A stretch of DNA of 54,346 bases, taken from NCBI GenBank assembly GCA_016871575.1, contig VHCW01000023.1:1-54346 (forward strand). Reading direction: 5' to 3'. Under the pieces are notes generated by a model, which was not told the DNA's origin, made no database searches, and saw only the letters and a list, made by a program, of their open reading frames with translations. Within the stretch, counting starts at the first letter, position 1; each line of letters starts with the position of its first letter. This DNA comes from Verrucomicrobiota bacterium (GTDB lineage: Bacteria; Verrucomicrobiota; Verrucomicrobiia; Palsa-1439). Below are positions 51,102 through 54,346 of this stretch, piece by piece. Made by a program: the position numbers and the translations under genes.

Positions 51102-51333
51102 GTTGTGGGAGGTCGTTCCATCCAAACGGTCCACCAGCGCCAACGGACAGTTCGACATCCTGATCACGATGGACGCCAGCCTGCCCAAGCAACAGAACCT
51201 CGCGAAACTCCGCCTCGCGGTGATCGGCCTTAAAGCGCGCAGCAACCGGCTGGCCGACACGCCCCCGCTCATGCCCAAAGTCCTGGCCGTTCTGCCAACC
51301 GTCCGCCCCGGTAAAATCGTTGTCGTTGCCTAG
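51097..51333 (+). pseudogene. C-terminal remnant of a DUF5615-type PIN-like toxin
   Basis: Residues from about 16 of this frame (GQFDILITMDASLPKQQNLA, then VIGLKARSNRLAD, PLMPKVLAVLPTVRPGKIVVV) match the C-terminal half of DUF5615 PIN-like proteins, usually toxins paired with DUF433 antitoxins. The N-terminal half, with the first acidic residues of the PIN site, is missing. The preceding codons run into the hairpin at 51079-51101, and no antitoxin gene is visible. It is therefore read as a decayed toxin gene. Confidence 0.6.
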
Positions 51334-51695
51334 CTGAAAGCCGCTGCCAACTGCTCAGAACCGGCACCCACGAATCCGTGCAACCCGTCGTTTTTCACCA
51401 CGAAACACACTGAACACACGAAAGCCGGAACATGACGCAGCGTTTTCCATTGCTGTTAACTTGAGCTTGTTGAAGGGTCTCTGACTCGCTACACTGCGAT
51501 CTGTTATGGCGAAAACTCGGAACAAACCAGAATGGCGGAGTGAATCTGGGGTTTGGATTTCCGATGGGATTGTCCGGTGCTGGTCATCGCTAACCTCCTG
51601 CACGCCGTCCGCTTTCACCAGCCCATCTTTCAGCGAACATCTGAAGGGAAGTTGGTGACGCAAGCGCTCAACAATAAAGAACTCAAGGAGAAGGC
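51334..51695. other. Gene-free stretch with dispersed-repeat-like sequences
   Basis: Together with the preceding segment this makes a region of about 660 nt without an intact gene. Recognisable pieces are a CACGAAACACACTGAACACA-like tract (about 51399-51420) and ACTTGAGCTTGTTGAAGGGT (51460-51479), which resembles the TTCGACAAGCTCA-type motif common in bacterial intergenic DNA. Minus-strand frames across it have no recognisable family. The last bases hold the ribosome-binding site of the next gene. Confidence 0.4.
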
Positions 51696-52295
51696 ATGTC
51701 GTTAAACAAACAGTTTCACACGAAACTAGACGAACTGTGGTCTCGGCGAACGGCGGCCATCCGATCTGTCGTGACACCCCAAGGCGTAGGACATCCCAAG
51801 GTTTTCACCAAGCAAGTCCGTGAGAAATACATTAACGAACTCTTGGAGACCGCTTCGGCAATTCTATTGAAGAGAAACGGACACAAAGAGTTTGCAAAGA
51901 CTGTGGATTCGCGCCACTTGAAGCACATCGCCGGGCATGGCCTGATTGCTCGTGGGGACGATCTCCTCGCTTGGGCGGAAGCTAAACTCCACGGCCCGAT
52001 CGTCTATGTGTTTTGACGTGGCAGGAAGTGTCTCTATGTCGGGAAGGGATATAGCTGGAAGCGCCTATGTAGCTACGAAAAATCTGCCTATTTGCTGCAG
52101 GCGACGTGTGCAGAAGTGTTTTGCGTCGCAGGTCAGAGCCAACTTGGTAAGGCAGAATGTTTAGCAACACACCTGTTCAATCCGCGCGACAACAAGATGA
52201 AAGCATCGAAGGTGAAATGGGGTAAGGCATGTCCGATCTGCAAGAAACATGACCAAGTACGTCGCGATTTGAAGGCGCTTTTCAAGATGAAGTAG
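51696..52295 (+). pseudogene. GIY-YIG-type nuclease gene interrupted by an in-frame TGA
   Basis: The frame from the ATG at 51696 (AAGGAG 5 nt upstream) reaches a TGA at 52014-52016 (codon 107) and then stays open in the same frame to a TAG at 52293-52295, 199 sense codons in all. Across the TGA the protein reads GPIVYVF-stop-RGRKCLYVGKGYSWKRL. The YVF and LYVGKG segments together form a GIY-YIG nuclease core, and the downstream conserved Glu/Asn region is GKAECLATHLFNPRDNK, followed by CPICKKH. A single CGA-to-TGA change would restore the frame. The first 106 residues have no recognised domain. It is probably a recent nonsense pseudogene; readthrough is possible but no special context is visible. 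Confidence 0.65.
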
Positions 52296-52337
52296 TGATA
52301 AGCCCATCAACGGTATAACGGATGAGCGACGCTAACG

Positions 52338-53717
52338 TCACCGCGGGTTGCTGGGATTGAAACCGCCTTCAAAGGGTTTGGCGCCGGGGATGAACATGTA
52401 AAGACAGGCGCGACGGTCGCTTTCGCCCATGAAGATCGTACCGTCAATTCCGGTGGTCATCGCGTCGAATTGGTAGGCGCGCTTGGCGTAATACGGGCTG
52501 CGATCCACCGTCAATGTGCCCCAGTCAATGAAACCTTCGCGACCTGTTGTGTCGTAGCTAATGAGTTTTACCACGTCCTCGAACTCGCCACAGAGCAGGT
52601 AGAGCCGGTCGTCGGGGCCGAGCGTCATGGCGCGGACACGACGGTGGATGCGCGGTTTGCCGAGGTTGATGATTTGCGCTTTGTCGGGCTGCATCTGGAA
52701 GAGATAGCCGTCGCTGGTGGCGCCGAAGAGATTGCCTTTGGCGTCGGTGACCCACGATTCGATGACCGGGTAGCCGTGATAGTTCCACGCTTCCCAATAC
52801 TCGCCGGGGATCTGCATCGTGGTGCGGACCAGCTTCTGTGACTGGGGATCGAAATAGACGATGCGACCATCCTCGCCGGAGGTATAGACGCGGCCATTGG
52901 CGGCAACGTGCAGCGCGCGAGGCACGCTGCGCCACGTTCGCTCCGGGCCCGAATAGACTTTACGGTCGAGGATGGGGCCGATGTCGCGCGTTTTCTTCTT
53001 CTCCAAGTCACAGACGAAGAAGTGCGCGTCGGGGTACGTGACGCCGTAAAGCTGCCGGGCCTTGGCGTCGAGGGCGAGCGCGTAGATCGAGTTGTTCCGC
53101 ACGGGGACACCGAGGTCTTCGAGCGGACACGCCTCACCCGCCAACTTCGCGCCGGCGTCGTTCTTGGCGGGGTCGTAACGGTAGAGGTGGCCGCCGGGGT
53201 AATCCTTGTAGGGCGCGGCGATGTCTTTCCAGAGTTGCTCCTCGATGGCGCGGTAGCCGCCGGGGAACTGCTGCGTCAACGGAACCGGCGCGAGCATGTT
53301 GAGGCCGCCGCCAATGATCAGTGTGCCATCGGTGTCCTGCACGAGCGTGTGATACACGCCGCGGGCGTCGCCGATTTTGCCGAGCGGGCGGACCTTGTTT
53401 ATGCTGCGGTCGTAGAGGAACAGGAACGACGCGGTCTTGCCGCTGGTGGCGCCATAGACCTTGCCACTGGCGGCGGTGAGCAACGCGGTGATCGGGCTGT
53501 TGTCGGCTTCGATCTCGGTCACGTCGGGATAACCGAGCGTGCGGAAATCGAGCCGGTGGGCGTCGAAGTTCGGGTTGATCCATTTTTGGGCGTGAACGGA
53601 ACTGACGAGGAGCAACAGCAGCAGGACGGCTTGGAGGGACGCGCTCTGTCGCGTCCGTGGGTTTGCAGCGGCGGCCACGACGGAGCGTGGCCCTCCAGAA
53701 AACATTAAACGTTTCAT
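52338..53717 (-). CDS. Exported beta-propeller protein with a palindromic insertion in its N-terminus
   Basis: A 459-residue protein of unknown function. Residues 8-28 are encoded by a 66-bp palindromic element. A signal-peptide hydrophobic core follows at about residues 29-43 (AVLLLLLLVSSVHAQ). The rest is a repeated propeller-like sequence with blades such as SGKVYGATSGKTASFLFLYD, TDGTLIIGGG, ANGRVYTSGEDGRIVYFD and AKGNLFGATSDGYLF. The blades suggest a scaffold or lyase-like surface protein. No catalytic motif or heme site is visible. Its ATG overlaps the stop of the upstream propeller gene by ATGA, so both are in one operon. Confidence 0.8.
   Translation of the reverse strand: MKRLMFSGGPRSVVAAAANPRTRQSASLQAVLLLLLLVSSVHAQKWINPNFDAHRLDFRTLGYPDVTEIEADNSPITALLTAASGKVYGATSGKTASFLFLYDRSINKVRPLGKIGDARGVYHTLVQDTDGTLIIGGGLNMLAPVPLTQQFPGGYRAIEEQLWKDIAAPYKDYPGGHLYRYDPAKNDAGAKLAGEACPLEDLGVPVRNNSIYALALDAKARQLYGVTYPDAHFFVCDLEKKKTRDIGPILDRKVYSGPERTWRSVPRALHVAANGRVYTSGEDGRIVYFDPQSQKLVRTTMQIPGEYWEAWNYHGYPVIESWVTDAKGNLFGATSDGYLFQMQPDKAQIINLGKPRIHRRVRAMTLGPDDRLYLLCGEFEDVVKLISYDTTGREGFIDWGTLTVDRSPYYAKRAYQFDAMTTGIDGTIFMGESDRRACLYMFIPGAKPFEGGFNPSNPR
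53632..53697. repeat. 66-bp in-frame double-hairpin palindromic element
   Basis: Terminal inverted repeats TGGAGGG (53632-53638) and CCCTCCA (53691-53697) enclose two hairpins, GGACGCG/CGCGTCC (53637-53656) and GGCCACG/CGTGGCC (53673-53692), each with a 7-bp stem and a 6-nt loop. It is exactly as long as the element at 4718-4783 and again lies in frame in a propeller-protein gene. It occupies the N-region of the signal peptide, contributing Gly, Pro, Arg, Ser and Ala residues. Confidence 0.75.
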
Positions 53718-54346
53718 TGTGCGCCTCCTTCCTTGGCGGGAGTGTAACTGACCAATGCCATGCTGAACGGCCAGCGATTATCAATCTTGTTGGCGACGCG
53801 TTTCGGGTCGCGTTCCTCGACGGCGCCGACGAAGTAAATCTTGCCGTCCTTTTGTCCCGTGCACGCGCCACCGAGGCCAAACACGCGCCGTCCATCGTGC
53901 GTGCGCATGATGCCGAGTTCGCGGCGTTGCTTGGTGGCGATGTCATAGACGATCAACGCCGATTCGGGAGGCACCTCCTCGCCGGTCAGCTTCGCGGTGA
54001 ACTTGCGTTCGTCGGCCACGTCCCATGACGTGCCCGCGTAGTCGAACGCCACCGAGACGACCGGCGCGTAGTAGATGCGATGGTCGCGCGAGATGGTCAG
54101 CGCGAGCGTCGAGACGGGAATCAGGCTCGGGTCGGCGTTGAGGTAACGCTCGGCGCAGAGCCGCACCAACGGCGTAATCTTGCCTTCGGGGCCGTCGTGC
54201 GTGTCGAACTTGAACAGCAGCGAGTCGCCGACCACGACGCCGTAGGCGCAGCGGTCGACCGGGTCCCATTCGATGACGCGCCAATAGACTTTGCGGTCGA
54301 GCAACGGATTCGACATCGTGCGCGGTGTAGCGCGCGGGTCAATCGG
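53714..54346 (-). CDS. C-terminal part of a propeller-like protein (partial, runs off window)
   Basis: The frame is open to the right edge. The first in-window ATG (54316) is internal, because ten codons upstream remain open. The visible 210 residues have propeller-type strands (WDPVDRCAYGVVVGDSLLFKFD, SALIVYDIATKQRRELGIMRT, GRRVFGLGGACTGQKDGKIYFVG). No catalytic or heme motif is seen. It is related in style to the downstream 459-residue protein, with which it overlaps by 4 nt, so the pair forms an operon. Confidence 0.75.
   Translation of the reverse strand, partial: PIDPRATPRTMSNPLLDRKVYWRVIEWDPVDRCAYGVVVGDSLLFKFDTHDGPEGKITPLVRLCAERYLNADPSLIPVSTLALTISRDHRIYYAPVVSVAFDYAGTSWDVADERKFTAKLTGEEVPPESALIVYDIATKQRRELGIMRTHDGRRVFGLGGACTGQKDGKIYFVGAVEERDPKRVANKIDNRWPFSMALVSYTPAKEGGAQ

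Noticed and set aside
49482-51278. 598-codon minus-strand frame across def and the DUF1189-like gene
   Set aside because: It covers a clear peptide deformylase with all three motifs on the plus strand, and its own translation is Arg/Ala-rich without any family signal.
51355-51777. 140-codon minus-strand frame in the decayed region
   Set aside because: It crosses repeat-like debris and the start of the split nuclease gene. No domain or ribosome-binding site supports it.
52014-52016. Selenocysteine at the in-frame TGA of the GIY-YIG gene
   Set aside because: No stable stem-loop of SECIS type is visible in the bases after the TGA, the window has no Sec machinery, and the residue expected at this place in the family is not cysteine.

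Overview
The window reads as a high-GC chromosome segment from a PVC-superphylum bacterium, most likely Verrucomicrobiota; this is inferred from content, not from a database search. The pointers are two large exported heme/beta-propeller proteins with a hydrazine-synthase-alpha-like region, an exported sugar phosphate isomerase/epimerase-like protein, an EF-Tu with the switch I variant KTVTI in place of RGITI, and the gene order tRNA-Thr, tuf, rpmG, tRNA-Trp, secE, nusG.

Layout. (1) 1-13.4 kb is accessory and housekeeping: the end of an unknown gene, a truncated Ser/Thr kinase, a class V aminotransferase, the exported isomerase-like protein, a 1212-residue HEAT/discoidin/propeller/heme protein, a membrane-anchored discoidin-like protein, mfd, and a 989-residue protein with three CxxCH motifs. 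(2) 13.4-44.9 kb is one uninterrupted minus-strand superoperon of translation, transcription and secretion genes. It starts at a strong promoter at 44.9 kb and ends at a hairpin terminator after rplQ at 13.45 kb. In transcription order it holds tRNA-Thr, tuf, rpmG, tRNA-Trp, secE, nusG, rplK-A-J-L, rpoB-C, rpsL-G, fusA, rpsJ, rplC-D-W-B, rpsS, a foreign exported coiled-coil gene, rplV, rpsC, rplP, rpmC, rpsQ, rplN-X-E, rpsZ, rpsH, rplF-R, rpsE, rplO, secY, map, infA, rpmJ, rpsM-K-D, rpoA, rplQ. rpmD (L30) and adk are absent from their usual places. (3) 44.99-51.04 kb holds nadD-rsfS, a GT87-type membrane glycosyltransferase, a DUF72 protein, a receiver-only response regulator, a hotdog thioesterase, a small membrane protein, peptide deformylase and a DUF1189-like membrane protein. 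(4) 51.04-52.3 kb is decayed accessory DNA: a PIN-like toxin remnant, dispersed-repeat debris, and a GIY-YIG-type gene split by an in-frame TGA. (5) 52.3-54.3 kb holds two overlapping genes for exported propeller proteins, the second running off the window.

Signals that cut across the genes. At least seven genes outside the superoperon have a recognisable -35/-10 pair whose -10 box ends only 6-9 nt before the start codon, so they are probably leaderless, whereas many superoperon genes have Shine-Dalgarno sequences. Two 66-bp elements with the same architecture (7-nt terminal inverted repeats enclosing two 7-bp hairpins) sit in frame inside two different propeller-protein genes. The intercalated coiled-coil gene between rpsS and rplV, these coding palindromes, the TGA-split GIY-YIG gene and an rsfS with no usable ATG/GTG/TTG are the main items for follow-up.
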